From: Paraburkholderia lacunae
Lineage (GTDB): Bacteria; Pseudomonadota; Gammaproteobacteria; Burkholderiales; Burkholderiaceae
Assembly: GCF_003353175.1 (NCBI RefSeq)
Contig: NZ_QHKS01000009.1
Coordinates: forward strand, 62,001 to 126,000
DNA: 64,000 nt
Direction of reading: 5' to 3'
Shown: in pieces, positions 53,883 to 63,567 of the stretch
Layout: each line of letters starts with the position of its first letter
Position numbering within the stretch: the first letter of the stretch is position 1
The notes under the pieces: model-generated
What the model was told of the DNA's origin: nothing
Seen by the model: the letters and a program-made list of their open reading frames with translations, nothing else
Database searches by the model: none
Position numbers and translations under genes: made by a program

Positions 53883-55859
53883 TCACTGAATAATGCCGAT
53901 CAACGTCTGGAACAGGGTCTGCGCGGTCTGGATGACCTTGCTGTTGGCCTGATAGAGCTGCTGATACTGAAGCAGGTTGGCTGCTTCCTCGTTGATGTTC
54001 ACGCCCGAAACCGACTGCTGCGCGGTGGTGATCTGCGTCACCAGCGAGGCCTGGGCGGTGCTCGAAGTCTGAATCTGATTGGTCTGGTTGCCGATCTCGT
54101 TCACGTAGTTCGCGTACGCGCCCGTCAGCGTGACCGTGCCGCCCGCCATCACCTTCGCAGTGGACAGGTTCGACAGCGCCAGCGCATTGCGGCCGTCGTT
54201 GGTCGCGCCGGTGTTCGGGCCGATCGTGAACTTGTCGCCGGCAGCCGGCGAGCCGCTGATCGTCACCGACACGTTGTTCATCTGGCCGGCAGTCGCGTTA
54301 TTGATCGTGAGCGTGGCGCCCGTGGCCGACGAATACGGCACCACGGTCGCCGTGCTGGCGATCGGGTAGGTGGTCGACGGCGAGCCCGCCACCGTGACCG
54401 TCGAACCCGCCGCGAAGCCGGACAGACCCGCGCCGGTGTACGACAGCGTGGTGGTCGCATTCGGCATCGTGTAGCCGGCCGACACCGTGCCCTGCGTGAT
54501 CGTGCCGGTACCGGTGTTGGTCGACGCGGCCGCGCCCAGCACCGGCGCCGCGGCGGCGATCGCCGAAGCGGCGGTGGTCGCGGTGGCGAAGCTGTTCAGC
54601 GCGCCACGGGTCGGTTCGACCGTGAACGAATCGCCCGGGTTCATCGTGCCGGTGGTCGAGAACTGCAGGCCGTTGATCGGCGAGGCCAGACTGGTGGCCG
54701 CACCCACTACGGTGCCGGTCGAATTGTCAGTCAGCGTGTAAGCGGTGCCGTTGTAGGCGAGCGTGTAGTCGCCGGTGGTCGGCTGCGAGGCATTCGCGAA
54801 CGACACGTTCAGCGACGCATTGCCGGTGTTCTGCGTGTTGGCGTAAACCGTCGCGCCGCCCACCGAGAACAGCGCGCCGCCCTGGCCGCCGCTCAGCGTC
54901 ACGCCGAGCGCGTTCTGCGCGTTCACTTGCGAGGCGAAGCTCACGGCGATCGCGCCGAGTTGCGCTTCGCCCGGATCGAGCGTCTGGCTGCGGAACGCAA
55001 GCAGTCCGCCAAGCGTGCCGCCCGTGACCTTGCTGTCGGGCAGATCCTGCGGCGCAGCTGCCGGATTGGCGCCGGCCTGGCCGAGATATTGCACCGACAG
55101 TTCGCTGGTGTCGCCCGTCGAAGGCGCCGTGCCGAGGTTATAGCTGTTGCCGCCGCTCACCAGCGGCTGGCCGTTGCCCATGAACACGCTGTAGCTGCCG
55201 TTGGACTGCACCACCTGAACGCCGACCAGTTGCGACAGATTCGACACCGCGAGGTCGCGCTGATCCAGCAGCTGATTCGGCGGCTGGCCTTGCGTGCTGG
55301 CCGCGGAGATCTGGCCGTTCAACTGCGCGATCTGTTGCGTGTAGCTGTTGATCTGCGAAACGGTGTTCGAGAGCTGCGTGTTGACGCTCTGGCGCAGCGC
55401 ATCGTATTGCTGGCCTGCGGCGTTGATCTGGTTCGCGAGCGTCTGCGCGCCGCTCATCGCGGTCTGGCGGGTGGCGAGGCTCGAAGCGTTGTTCGCGACG
55501 TTCTGCATGCCGGTGAAATAGCTCGTGATCGCGGTCGCGATGCCGGCGGTTGGGCTGCCGATCACATTGTTGAGCTGCGAAATCATCGAGTTGTAGGCCG
55601 ACAGCGAGCTGCTCGACGACTGCGCGTTGTTCAGCTCAGTGGTCAGATACTGGCTGTACTGGCGCGTCACGGTCACGGTCGAAACGCCTTGCGGCAGATA
55701 GCCGGAGCCCGTGTACTGGCCGCCGGCTTCCGCGTAGACGGGCCGTTCGATCGTATAGCCCGCGGTCGACGCGTTGCTGATGTTCTGGCCGGTCGTCGTG
55801 AGTCCCCACTGGGCTGCGTTCAGTCCACTGAGGCCAAGATTGATGAGGGTGCTGGACAT
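53883..55859 (-). CDS. flgK: FlgK, hook-filament junction protein (HAP1)
   Basis: 658 aa. The N-terminal MSSTLINLGLSGLNAAQWGL and TTGQNISNASTAGYT blocks and the C-terminal SGVNINEEAANLLQYQQLYQANSKVIQTAQ block are hallmarks. A long variable centre may interact with filament or host surfaces. AGGATGAC precedes the ATG at 55857-55859. A sigma-28-type promoter lies just upstream. Confidence 0.96.
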   Translation of the reverse strand: MSSTLINLGLSGLNAAQWGLTTTGQNISNASTAGYTIERPVYAEAGGQYTGSGYLPQGVSTVTVTRQYSQYLTTELNNAQSSSSSLSAYNSMISQLNNVIGSPTAGIATAITSYFTGMQNVANNASSLATRQTAMSGAQTLANQINAAGQQYDALRQSVNTQLSNTVSQINSYTQQIAQLNGQISAASTQGQPPNQLLDQRDLAVSNLSQLVGVQVVQSNGSYSVFMGNGQPLVSGGNSYNLGTAPSTGDTSELSVQYLGQAGANPAAAPQDLPDSKVTGGTLGGLLAFRSQTLDPGEAQLGAIAVSFASQVNAQNALGVTLSGGQGGALFSVGGATVYANTQNTGNASLNVSFANASQPTTGDYTLAYNGTAYTLTDNSTGTVVGAATSLASPINGLQFSTTGTMNPGDSFTVEPTRGALNSFATATTAASAIAAAAPVLGAAASTNTGTGTITQGTVSAGYTMPNATTTLSYTGAGLSGFAAGSTVTVAGSPSTTYPIASTATVVPYSSATGATLTINNATAGQMNNVSVTISGSPAAGDKFTIGPNTGATNDGRNALALSNLSTAKVMAGGTVTLTGAYANYVNEIGNQTNQIQTSSTAQASLVTQITTAQQSVSGVNINEEAANLLQYQQLYQANSKVIQTAQTLFQTLIGIIQ

Positions 55860-55916
55860 GCGTCATCCTGAAGGGCGACACCGGACACATGCCGCCGCGT
55901 TACTTGAACTTCCTGT

Positions 55917-55943
55917 TTAACGGCCCGCGCGGGGAAAAATTGA
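55917..55943 (-). promoter_or_regulatory. Sigma-28 (FliA) promoter of flgKL
   Basis: On the minus strand TCAATTTT-N11-GCCGTTAA, close to the FliA consensus TAAAGTTT-N11-GCCGATAA with optimal spacing. It lies ~58 bp upstream of the flgK ATG, giving a ~50-nt leader. It implies late-class (FliA-dependent) expression of flgKL. Confidence 0.75.
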
Positions 55944-55959
55944 GGGCCGTTTCCGTTGC

Positions 55960-56733
55960 TCAGCGCACCAGCGAGCGACGCTTCATTTCGAGTTGCGTGA
56001 TCAAGCGTTGCAGCGTGTTTTCCGCGCTGCCGGGCAGCGTCAGAAAACGGAAGCCGAGCTGATAGCGCTGCGTGCCGTTCGGCAACGCGGTCGAGCGATG
56101 CGACACCAGCTGCAGATCGAGCGACAGACGGCCGAGCGCGCCGAGCACCAGTTCGCAATCGTGCAGCCGGGTGCCCATCGGCAATTCGGCCACGCGTTCA
56201 TCCGAAGTGCGCATGCCGACCCCGCCGAGCGACAGGTCGTGCACTTCGAAGCGGAACGTCTCGCCTTCAGGCAGGCGGCCGCTGCACATATACGGATCGA
56301 GAATCGGCGCATCGACGCGGAAATACTCGCGGCGCTGCACGTAGAACAGCACCTCGGGGAAGTCCGCCTCGAATGCGGGCAGTCCTTCATAGCGGGTTTC
56401 GCGCGGCGTGCCCGTGGCGAATTCGACCCGCACGCCGTCCGGCGACGCGTGGAACTGGCAACGCGGCGCCGCCAGCAAACCTCGGTTCTGGTCCGGCAAC
56501 GCGCCCCAATCGAAAGTGAAAGTGCGTCCGCGCACATCGACCTCGAGCAGGCGCGTGACGATCTGGCCGCCCGCATATTGCGCGGTGAGGAAGTCGCCGC
56601 GATTGACGAGATTGCGCAACTGAACGCCGATCTCCAGCGTGTTGCGACGGCCGAAGTCGTGAGCGTCTTCGTCTGGCGCGGCGTGCGGCTGGCCGGGGGC
56701 TTCGGTCTGGCCGTGCGACTGGTTAGTATCCAT
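55960..56733 (-). CDS. ycgR: YcgR-like flagellar brake, c-di-GMP-binding PilZ protein
   Basis: 257 aa from the chosen start. The N-terminal YcgR domain is followed by PilZ, with QRREYFRVDAP (RxxxR c-di-GMP motif) and FEVHDLSLGGVGM (D/NxSxxG motif). On binding c-di-GMP it slows the motor. The start is uncertain: an Arg-rich in-frame extension reaches 56805 (MKTARKPR) and there is an ATG at 56751. The sigma-28 promoter 56870-56896 fits any of them. It sits between flgJ and flgK. Confidence 0.9.
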   Translation of the reverse strand: MDTNQSHGQTEAPGQPHAAPDEDAHDFGRRNTLEIGVQLRNLVNRGDFLTAQYAGGQIVTRLLEVDVRGRTFTFDWGALPDQNRGLLAAPRCQFHASPDGVRVEFATGTPRETRYEGLPAFEADFPEVLFYVQRREYFRVDAPILDPYMCSGRLPEGETFRFEVHDLSLGGVGMRTSDERVAELPMGTRLHDCELVLGALGRLSLDLQLVSHRSTALPNGTQRYQLGFRFLTLPGSAENTLQRLITQLEMKRRSLVR

Positions 56734-56869
56734 GGGCTTGCCGGTATGCATGTTCTTGCGGGCGCGTGCCCAAGGCTTCTGCCGGGGCTTTCGCGCGGTC
56801 TTCATCGAGGCCGCGGCACGCGCATTCGACCGGACGTTACAGCATCTTCCGGTATCGGGTCTAACCTGA

Positions 56870-56896
56870 TTAGCGGCAGCGTCCGGCCAAAATTTA
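56870..56896 (-). promoter_or_regulatory. Sigma-28 (FliA) promoter of ycgR
   Basis: On the minus strand TAAATTTT-N11-GCCGCTAA matches the FliA consensus TAAAGTTT-N11-GCCGATAA at all but two positions, with exact spacing. It lies ~65 bp upstream of the earliest possible ycgR start. It places the brake in the late flagellar class. Confidence 0.75.
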
Positions 56897-57285
56897 GGGG
56901 CCGGTCATGAAAATATTTGCCGCAAACGTTAAAACACCGATACGCATCCGGTGCGAGCCGGGCGCATCCAATACGGGCAACGATCGTTCAGACAACGGAT
57001 AAACCATGAATCAGCCGCGAAACAAGACACTCGATTTCCGATATTGCGGCTCGGCCGACCGCCCGGGGGCGATCGGCCTGTTCCGTCTTGTTATGCACCT
57101 GGCCCCGTCGCGTGCATGGATTTGATGCGGGGAAAATCAAACTGCATGAACCGGCGTTATTGAAGCGGCGCGCATTTCATCTCACCGCGTTCACTCGACC
57201 GCGCTCACCCAGCCGCGTCCGCGCAATTGCGCCCAACTGCGGCGCCCAACCGCGCGCCTCCGCCTGCTTCTGCATTAACGGCCGC
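56897..57285. other. Spacer between flgJ and ycgR, no gene seen
   Basis: 389 bp. An inverted repeat at 57054-57079 (GGCCGA...TCGGCC with an inner GCCC/GGGC) may end the flgJ transcript, but lacks a U-run. Short plus-strand reading frames have no ribosome site and no recognisable domain. Confidence 0.45.
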
Positions 57286-58284
57286 TCAGGCCATTTTCTG
57301 CATGATCGACATCAGTTTTTTCGCGTAATGCGGATCGGTCGCGTAGCCCGCGCGCTGCATGCCGTTGGCAAAGCCGTTCACATCGTGCGAGGAATTGATG
57401 ACCTGTGCATAACGCGGATTGCCTTTGAGCAGGTTCGCATAATCGGTCATCGCTTCCTCGTACGAGTCGTACGCGCGGAATTTCTCGACGGTGCGCTGCG
57501 GCTTGCCGTTCACATATTCGGTCGTGACGGTCGAAACGGTCTTGCCGGTCCAGTCCTTGGACGCCTTGATGCCGAACACGTTGTGACTGTTCGAGCCGTC
57601 GGCCTTTCTGATCTCGTTCTTGCCCCAGCCCGATTCGAGTGCGGCCTGGCCGATGATGAAGCGCGCCGGAATGCCGGTCGCGGCGCTGGCGGCCTGGGCA
57701 GGCGCTGCCAGCTTGTCGACGAACGCGTCGATTTTCGGCGAGCTGCCGTCGCCTTTGAGCGGCGGGGTCAGCGCGCTGTTGGCCGAGTAGCCCTTGCCCA
57801 TCGCCAGCTGGCCGTTGGCCTGCGCATTGCCGTATGCCTTGGCGAGCGCGTTCAGCGCGGCGGTCTGGCCATCGTCGCCGCCGCTGCCGCCGCCGAGCGC
57901 ATTGGCCATGCCGGCGAGGCCGCCCGCACCGCCTGCTGCGCCGCTCACCTGCATGCCCTGGTTGCGCATCATCTGCTTGAGCATCGCGTCGGCCACGCCG
58001 ATGCCCTTCTGCGACAACTGCTGCGACAACTGCTGATCCATCATCGACGTGAAGGTGGCGCTGTCGTGCGAATCGAACGGGCCGTCCTGCGGCGTCGCAT
58101 CGCGCATGCTCTTCAACATCATCTGCGTGAACACCGCGTCGAACTGCTGCGCGGCCATCTTCATGCCGGCCTGCGGCGAAGCCTTGGCCTGCGCGCTCAG
58201 CTTGCCGAAGCCCTGCACGTCGAGCGCAAAGCGTTGGGTCAGGTCGTTCGCCGCGTTAGCGGAGTTGGTCGTATCCGAATTCAT
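57286..58284 (-). CDS. flgJ: FlgJ, rod cap and peptidoglycan hydrolase
   Basis: 332 aa. The N-terminal rod-cap region (KMAAQQFDAVFTQMMLKSMRDATP...MDQQLSQQLS) is followed by a Gly/Ala linker. A C-terminal GH73 glucosaminidase domain has IIGQAALESGWGKNEI (catalytic Glu) and DYANLLKGNPRYAQVI. It digests the wall for rod passage. GGAAGACAGA precedes the ATG. Its stop is about 550 bp before the ycgR ATG. Confidence 0.95.
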   Translation of the reverse strand: MNSDTTNSANAANDLTQRFALDVQGFGKLSAQAKASPQAGMKMAAQQFDAVFTQMMLKSMRDATPQDGPFDSHDSATFTSMMDQQLSQQLSQKGIGVADAMLKQMMRNQGMQVSGAAGGAGGLAGMANALGGGSGGDDGQTAALNALAKAYGNAQANGQLAMGKGYSANSALTPPLKGDGSSPKIDAFVDKLAAPAQAASAATGIPARFIIGQAALESGWGKNEIRKADGSNSHNVFGIKASKDWTGKTVSTVTTEYVNGKPQRTVEKFRAYDSYEEAMTDYANLLKGNPRYAQVINSSHDVNGFANGMQRAGYATDPHYAKKLMSIMQKMA

Positions 58285-58296
58285 CTTCTGTCTTCC

Positions 58297-59529
58297 TTAG
58301 ATGATTTCCAGGTCGGCGCGCAAAGCGCCCGCCGCTTTCATGGCCTGCAGGATCGACATCAGATCCGCGGGCGTCGCACCCAATGCGTTGAGCGCCTTCA
58401 CCACTTCGGCGAGGTTCGCACCGGCGGTCACGAGCTTCAACGCGCCGTTGTCCTGCTTCATCTGAATCTGCGACTGCTGGGCCTGCACCGTCTGGCCGTT
58501 CGAGAACGCGCCCGGCTGGCTCACCACCGGCTGCGTATTGATCACCACCGACAGATTACCGTGCGCCACCGCGCAGTTCTGCAGCGTGACCATCTGGTTC
58601 ATCACGATCGAGCCGGTGCGCGCGTTCAGGATCACCTTCGCGGCGGCTTGCGCCGGCTTCACGTCGAGGTTCTGCAAGCGCGCCATGAAGGAGACCTGCT
58701 GTTCCGGATCGGGCGGCGCCTGCAATTGAATCGTGCGGCCGTCGAGCGCCATGGCGGTGCCGCCGCCGAACGCGTTGTTGATCGCCGACACCACACGCTG
58801 CGTGGTGTCGTAATCCATGTCGTTCAGTTCGAGCTGCATGACGCCCGCTTGCGACACCGAGGTCGGCACCGCGCGTTCGACGATCGCGCCGCCGGCGATG
58901 CGGCCCGCAGCCAGCGTGTTCACCTGCACCTTGCTGCCGTTCGCGCTCGCGCCGGCGCCGCCGACCGCGAGGTTGCCCTGGCCGAGCGCGTACACCTGGC
59001 CGTCGGCGCCCTTGAGCGGTGTGAGCAGCAGCGTGCCGCCGCGCAGGCTCTTGGCGTTGCCGAGCGACGACACGGTGATGTCGATTGCTTCGCCCGGACG
59101 CGCGAACGGCGGCAGCACCGCCGTCACCATCACCGCGGCAACGTTCTTGAGCTGGATGTTCGACAGCGACGATTGCGAGTTGCTCGAACCGGCGGCCTGG
59201 TTGTTGATCGAGATGCCGAGGTTCGCCAGCATGTTGGCGAGCGTCTGCGTGGTGAACGGCGTTTGCGTGGTCTGGTCGCCCGTGCCGTCGAGGCCGACCA
59301 CGAGACCGTAGCCGATCAGCGGGTTGTCGCGCACGCCCTGAATCTGCACGAGGTCCTTCAGACGCTCGGCATGGGCGGGTGTCGCCGCCGGCAGCGCCGC
59401 GCAGGCGAGCGCGGCGAAAGCGAACGCGCGGCCGAGCTGGCCGGGGTGAATGTGCCGCACGAAGCGCGCGAAGCGTACGAAGCGCAAGAGACGCACGAGC
59501 AGGCCGGGGCGGGAGAAGACGCTGCGCAT
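58297..59529 (-). CDS. flgI: FlgI, flagellar P-ring protein
   Basis: 410 aa. A signal peptide ending ATPAHA is followed by [42 protein letters not shown], as in all FlgI. It assembles in the peptidoglycan around the rod. Start taken as the ATG at 59529; GTGs at 59535/59538 are in frame. It is 2 bp after flgH and 12 bp before flgJ. Confidence 0.96.
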   Translation of the reverse strand: MRSVFSRPGLLVRLLRFVRFARFVRHIHPGQLGRAFAFAALACAALPAATPAHAERLKDLVQIQGVRDNPLIGYGLVVGLDGTGDQTTQTPFTTQTLANMLANLGISINNQAAGSSNSQSSLSNIQLKNVAAVMVTAVLPPFARPGEAIDITVSSLGNAKSLRGGTLLLTPLKGADGQVYALGQGNLAVGGAGASANGSKVQVNTLAAGRIAGGAIVERAVPTSVSQAGVMQLELNDMDYDTTQRVVSAINNAFGGGTAMALDGRTIQLQAPPDPEQQVSFMARLQNLDVKPAQAAAKVILNARTGSIVMNQMVTLQNCAVAHGNLSVVINTQPVVSQPGAFSNGQTVQAQQSQIQMKQDNGALKLVTAGANLAEVVKALNALGATPADLMSILQAMKAAGALRADLEII

Positions 59530-59531
59530 GA

Positions 59532-60230
59532 TCACCACGGCGACACGTTGAGGAAGAAGCGCTGCAGCCAGCCCATGTTCTCGGCTTCGTTGAGATAGCC
59601 CTTCGCGGAGTACTCGATTTTCGCGTCCGCCACCTGGGTCGAGTACACGGCGTTCAGGCTGGAAATCGTGTTCGGATTCACCACGCCGGAGAAGCGCACG
59701 AATTCGTTACCCTGGTTGATCAGCATCTGCTTTTCGCCGCTGACCACCAGGTTGCCGTTCGGCAGCACGCCGGTCACCGTGACCGTGATCGTGCCGTTGA
59801 AGGTGTTCGAGGCGTTGGCGCCGCCGGTTCCGCTGAACACGTTCGCGCCGTTGGCACTCAGGTTGGCCTTGGCGAACAGGCCGCCGAGAAAGCCCGCGGT
59901 CGGCACGGCCATCGAGGTGCTGCCCGAGCGGTTGGCGTTGGCGCCGGACGACTTCGTCGCGTTGACGTTTTCCTGAATCACGATCGTCAGAATGTCGCCG
60001 ACATTGCGCGGCCGCTGGTCTTCGAACAGCGGCCGGCCCGCATAGCCCGGGTTGAAGATCGAGCCTGGCGATTGCGCTTGCGGCGGAATCGGCGGCATGG
60101 CCGTCATCGGCTGCTGGGTGATGGGCTCTCTCGGCACGAGACCGCAACCGCCCAGCGCCGCGAGCAGCGTGAGCTGCACCAGCGCCTGAGCCGTGCGCGA
60201 ATGAACCGGAGTACGTGTGAAGTGCGACAT
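59532..60230 (-). CDS. flgH: FlgH, flagellar L-ring lipoprotein
   Basis: 232 aa. Lipobox LGGC with Cys29 after a hydrophobic segment; then [32 protein letters not shown] and a C-terminal [32 protein letters not shown] block characteristic of FlgH. It forms the outer-membrane bushing for the rod. Confidence 0.96.
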   Translation of the reverse strand: MSHFTRTPVHSRTAQALVQLTLLAALGGCGLVPREPITQQPMTAMPPIPPQAQSPGSIFNPGYAGRPLFEDQRPRNVGDILTIVIQENVNATKSSGANANRSGSTSMAVPTAGFLGGLFAKANLSANGANVFSGTGGANASNTFNGTITVTVTGVLPNGNLVVSGEKQMLINQGNEFVRFSGVVNPNTISSLNAVYSTQVADAKIEYSAKGYLNEAENMGWLQRFFLNVSPW

Positions 60231-60260
60231 CTTGATTACCGCCTGTTAATTCCCGGCCGC

Positions 60261-61049
60261 TCAAACCTGCATCTGGCTGAGCGTCTGCAGCATCTGGTCG
60301 GAGGTCGTCACGGCCTTGCTGTTGATTTCATACGCGCGCTGCGTCTGGATCATGTTCACCAGCTCCTGCACCACGTTCACGTTCGAGGCTTCCACGTAAC
60401 CCTGATTCAGCGTGCCGGAGCCGTTCAGGCCAGGTTGCGCGACGTTCGGCGCGCCCGACGAAGCCGTTTCGGCGAACAGGTTTTCGCCCTTCGCATCCAG
60501 ACCGGTCGGGTTGATGAAGGTGGCGAGCTGCATCGTGCCGAGCTGCTGCGTGTTGCTCGATCCGGCGACGGTGATCGACACCACGCCGTCGCTGCCGATC
60601 GTCAGCGAAGTGGCATTGGCGGGGACCGTGATGGCCGGAATCACCTGGTAGCCGCTCGACGTGACGAGCTGGCCCTGCGCGTTGGTCTGGAACGAACCGT
60701 CGCGGGTGTAAGCGGTCGTGCCGTCGGGCATCTGCACCTGGAAGAAGCCCTGGCCGTTGATGGCGACGTCTTTCGAGTTGCCGGTTTGCTGCAGGTTGCC
60801 CTGGGTGTACAGACGCTCGGTGGCGACCTGTTGCACGCCGGTGCCGAGCTGGATGCCGGAGGGCAGTTCGGTTTGCTGCGTCGAGTTCGCGCCGGGCTGG
60901 CGGATGGTCTGATACAGCAGGTCCTCGAACACCGCGCGCGAGCCCTTGAAGCCGTTGGTGCTGACGTTCGCGAGGTTGTTCGAGATCACGTCCATCTGCG
61001 CCTGTTGCGCATTCATGCCGGTAGCGGCGATGTAGAGCGAGCGATTCAC
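60261..61049 (-). CDS. flgG: FlgG, distal rod protein
   Basis: 262 aa, family length. [20 protein letters not shown] and the [25 protein letters not shown] motif at the N-terminus, [29 protein letters not shown] near the C-terminus. The start is a GTG at 61049 with GGAG upstream. Palindromic repeats lie between it and flgF, within the same operon, and may lower read-through or shape mRNA decay. Confidence 0.96.
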   Translation of the reverse strand: MNRSLYIAATGMNAQQAQMDVISNNLANVSTNGFKGSRAVFEDLLYQTIRQPGANSTQQTELPSGIQLGTGVQQVATERLYTQGNLQQTGNSKDVAINGQGFFQVQMPDGTTAYTRDGSFQTNAQGQLVTSSGYQVIPAITVPANATSLTIGSDGVVSITVAGSSNTQQLGTMQLATFINPTGLDAKGENLFAETASSGAPNVAQPGLNGSGTLNQGYVEASNVNVVQELVNMIQTQRAYEINSKAVTTSDQMLQTLSQMQV

Positions 61050-61060
61050 AATTTTTCTCC

Positions 61061-61208
61061 TGTATCGATGGGAGTTAGCGCTTTAGCGCTTACTCCCGTC
61101 CTATGCAACGCTGTCGATGGGGGTTGGCGCTTTAGCTGTCGACCAGAGTTCGCGCTTTAGCGCGTTACTCCGGTCCCATGCAAAGCACTTACTCCCATCC
61201 CATGCAAC
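61061..61208. repeat. Palindromic interspersed repeat cluster B, nested, between flgF and flgG
   Basis: Unit 1 (61061-61110) starts tgtatcgatgggagttagcg, has a ctttagcgct turn and ends cccgtcctatgcaac. Unit 2 begins at 61112 (tgtcgatgggggttggcg), breaks off after ctttagc at 61136, resumes at 61187 (acttactcccatcccatgcaac). A full unit 3 (61137-61186, tgtcgaccagagttcgcg...cggtcccatgcaaagc) lies in that break. Same family and same nesting point as the 33137 cluster. Confidence 0.85.
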
Positions 61209-61233
61209 ATGGTTGCTATGCCGGGGCGACCCG

Positions 61234-61992
61234 TTAGCTGAAACTGAGCAGCTGATTGGCGGACTGGTCGTTCTTGTCGGCGCTTTCCAGCATCTTGGTC
61301 TGCATCTGGAACTGGCGGGCGTTGGTGATCATCGAGACCATCGCGCTGACCGGATTCACATTGCTGCCTTCGAGCGAAGCCGGCGCCAGCGTGACGGCCG
61401 GGTCGGCGTCGGCGGGGTTGCCGTCGGCGGTGCGAAACAGGCCGTCGTTGCCGCGCGTCATGGTTTGCGGATTCGGATTCACCAGTTTCAGCTGATCGAC
61501 CGTCACCACCGCCGTGGGCGGATCGCCCGGCGTGAGCGCGGTCACCGTGCCGTCCTTGCCGATCGTGATCTGCGCACCCGGCGGCACCGACACCGGACCG
61601 CCGTTGCCGAGCACCGTCTGATTCATCGCGTTCACCAGCTGGCCGTTCTGGTCGATGTGAAGATTGCCGGCGCGCGTGTAAGCCTCGGTGCCGTCGGCGG
61701 CCTGCACCGCCAGCCAGCCCGGCCCCTCGACCGCGACGTCGAGCGGGTTGCCCGTCTGCTGGATCGGCCCCGGCGTGTAGTCGGCGCCCGGCGTCGACGA
61801 CAGCACGAAAGTGCGCGTGGTGTTGTCGTTGACCGAACTGCCGTCGCCGAACGACATCGGCACGGCGCGGAACGTCTCGAGCTGCGCGCGAAAGCCGGTG
61901 GTCGAGGCATTCGCGAGGTTGTTCGCAACGATGGCCTGCTGTTCGAGCGCTTGTGTGCTGCCCGACATCGCGGTGTAGATGAGCCGATCCAT
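61234..61992 (-). CDS. flgF: FlgF, proximal rod protein
   Basis: 252 aa. MDRLIYTAMSGSTQALEQQAIVANNLANASTTGFR at the N-terminus is the FlgF form of the rod signature; LEGSNVNPVSAMVSMITNARQFQMQTKML is at the C-terminus. It is 20 bp after flgE and 184 bp before flgG, the gap holding the repeat cluster. Confidence 0.96.
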   Translation of the reverse strand: MDRLIYTAMSGSTQALEQQAIVANNLANASTTGFRAQLETFRAVPMSFGDGSSVNDNTTRTFVLSSTPGADYTPGPIQQTGNPLDVAVEGPGWLAVQAADGTEAYTRAGNLHIDQNGQLVNAMNQTVLGNGGPVSVPPGAQITIGKDGTVTALTPGDPPTAVVTVDQLKLVNPNPQTMTRGNDGLFRTADGNPADADPAVTLAPASLEGSNVNPVSAMVSMITNARQFQMQTKMLESADKNDQSANQLLSFS

Positions 61993-62012
61993 GATGGGTC
62001 AGTCCCGGTGGC

Positions 62013-63524
62013 TTACAGGTTGATCAGGGTCTGGTCGACCGCTTGCTGAGTCTTGATCGTCTGCGCGTTCGCCTGATAGTTGCGTTGCGCAGTGATCAGA
62101 TTCACCAGTTGGCTCGTCAGGTCGACGTTCGAGTTTTCCACCGCGCCGCCTTGCAGCGTGCCGTGGTTGGTCGCGCCCGGCGCCGAAATCTGCGCGACAC
62201 CCGATTGGGAGGTCTGCTGGTACTCGTTGTTACCGAGGTTCACGAGACCGTTCTGGTTCGAGAAGTTCGCGAGCACGATCTGGCCGAGCGCGGAGGTTTG
62301 CTGGTTCGAATAGTTGCCGGTCAGCGTGCCGTCCGCACCGATCGTGAAGCTCGTCAGCGTGCCGGCCGCGAAGCCGTCGGGCTGCAGCGAGTTCACGCCG
62401 TCCTTGCCGCCGTACTGCGTCGTGCCGCCGATGTTCAGCGTCAGGTTCTGCGGCGTCGACGAACCGTCTGTGTTCGGCACCGAGAAATTGAAGACGAACG
62501 GCGTGGCGGTCGCGACGCCGGCCGCGTCGGTCGTGCCGAGCAGCGTGCCCGACGAATTGAAATTCGCATGGCCGATCAGCGATGCCGTGCCGGTCGACGG
62601 GCCCGCGTACACGTCCCACGTCCCGGCCCCGGTCTTGGCGAAATACATGTTGACCTGCTGCGAGCCGCCGAGCGAGTCGTAGACCGTCGTGCTGGTCGAG
62701 TAGTTGTACGTCGTCGAGCTGTTCTGGTTGAACGCCACCGCGGTCGGCGCGACCGTGTAGCTGTCGTTGACTGCCGGCACGCCGGTGAACGTGATGGTCT
62801 CGCCGTTGCCGAGCTGGATCGCGGTGCCGGCCGTGTACGTCGCGGCGGCGGTCGTCGTGCCGAGGGTGTTGTCGGTGACCGTGTAGGTCGTCGGGGTCGG
62901 GAACGTGACGGTGAAGTTGTCGTTGTTCGTGCCCGAAGCCGTGTTCGTGATGGTCGCGCCGGTCGTCGTGAGCGTGCCGGCGTTGGTGGCGCCGGCCGTC
63001 ACGGTCGGCGTGCCGAGCATCAGCGGATCCTGGGCGTTCAGGTTCAGGCCGGCAGTGATCTTGGTGGTGGCCTGCGGCGCGATGTTCGCGGTCGGCACCG
63101 AGAGCGGCACGGTTTGCGCGGTGTTGACAACGCCCGCGCTACTCGCGGCGTAGCCCATCAGTTGCAGGCCTTGCGCGTTGGTGATGAAACCGTTCTTGTC
63201 GAGCTGGAACACGCCGTTGCGCGAGTAGACCATCGAACCGTTGTTCGACAACTGGAAGAAGCCATTGCCGTTGATGGCGACGTCGAGTGCCTGATTGGTG
63301 CTGGTGATCGTGCCTTGCGCGAACTGCTGCTGCACTTCGGCGAGCTTTGTGCCGATGCCGACCTGGTTGTTCACCGCGGTCGCCACCGAGTTGGCGTACA
63401 TGTCCGCGAATTGCGCTGCGCCGCTCTTGAAGCCAACCGTATTCGCGTTGGCAATGTTATTGCCGATCACGTCGAGATCGCTCGACGATGCCGACAAACC
63501 ACTCAAACCTGTTTGGTAACCCAT
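62013..63524 (-). CDS. flgE: FlgE, flagellar hook protein
   Basis: 503 aa, a little longer than enterobacterial FlgE. MGYQTGLSGLSASSSDLDVIGNNIANANTVGFKSG and the C-terminal GGAVENSNVDLTSQLVNLITAQRNYQANAQTIKTQ block are hallmark. The long variable centre is the D2-like surface domain. CGGAG lies 7 bp before the ATG. Confidence 0.96.
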   Translation of the reverse strand: MGYQTGLSGLSASSSDLDVIGNNIANANTVGFKSGAAQFADMYANSVATAVNNQVGIGTKLAEVQQQFAQGTITSTNQALDVAINGNGFFQLSNNGSMVYSRNGVFQLDKNGFITNAQGLQLMGYAASSAGVVNTAQTVPLSVPTANIAPQATTKITAGLNLNAQDPLMLGTPTVTAGATNAGTLTTTGATITNTASGTNNDNFTVTFPTPTTYTVTDNTLGTTTAAATYTAGTAIQLGNGETITFTGVPAVNDSYTVAPTAVAFNQNSSTTYNYSTSTTVYDSLGGSQQVNMYFAKTGAGTWDVYAGPSTGTASLIGHANFNSSGTLLGTTDAAGVATATPFVFNFSVPNTDGSSTPQNLTLNIGGTTQYGGKDGVNSLQPDGFAAGTLTSFTIGADGTLTGNYSNQQTSALGQIVLANFSNQNGLVNLGNNEYQQTSQSGVAQISAPGATNHGTLQGGAVENSNVDLTSQLVNLITAQRNYQANAQTIKTQQAVDQTLINL

Positions 63525-63567
63525 GACGGTCTCCGTATCTGGAAGGTCGTAACTGACTGAATCTGAA

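Noticed and set aside
53841..55871. Plus-strand reading frame of 676 codons opposite flgK
   Set aside because: It mirrors flgK, whose hallmark N- and C-termini are obvious on the minus strand; composition is that of an antisense shadow.
57088..59598. Long plus-strand reading frame (836 codons) across flgI/flgJ
   Set aside because: It is antisense to flgJ and flgI, rich in Arg/His/Ala as expected from the complement of GC-rich coding DNA, with no recognisable domain or ribosome site.
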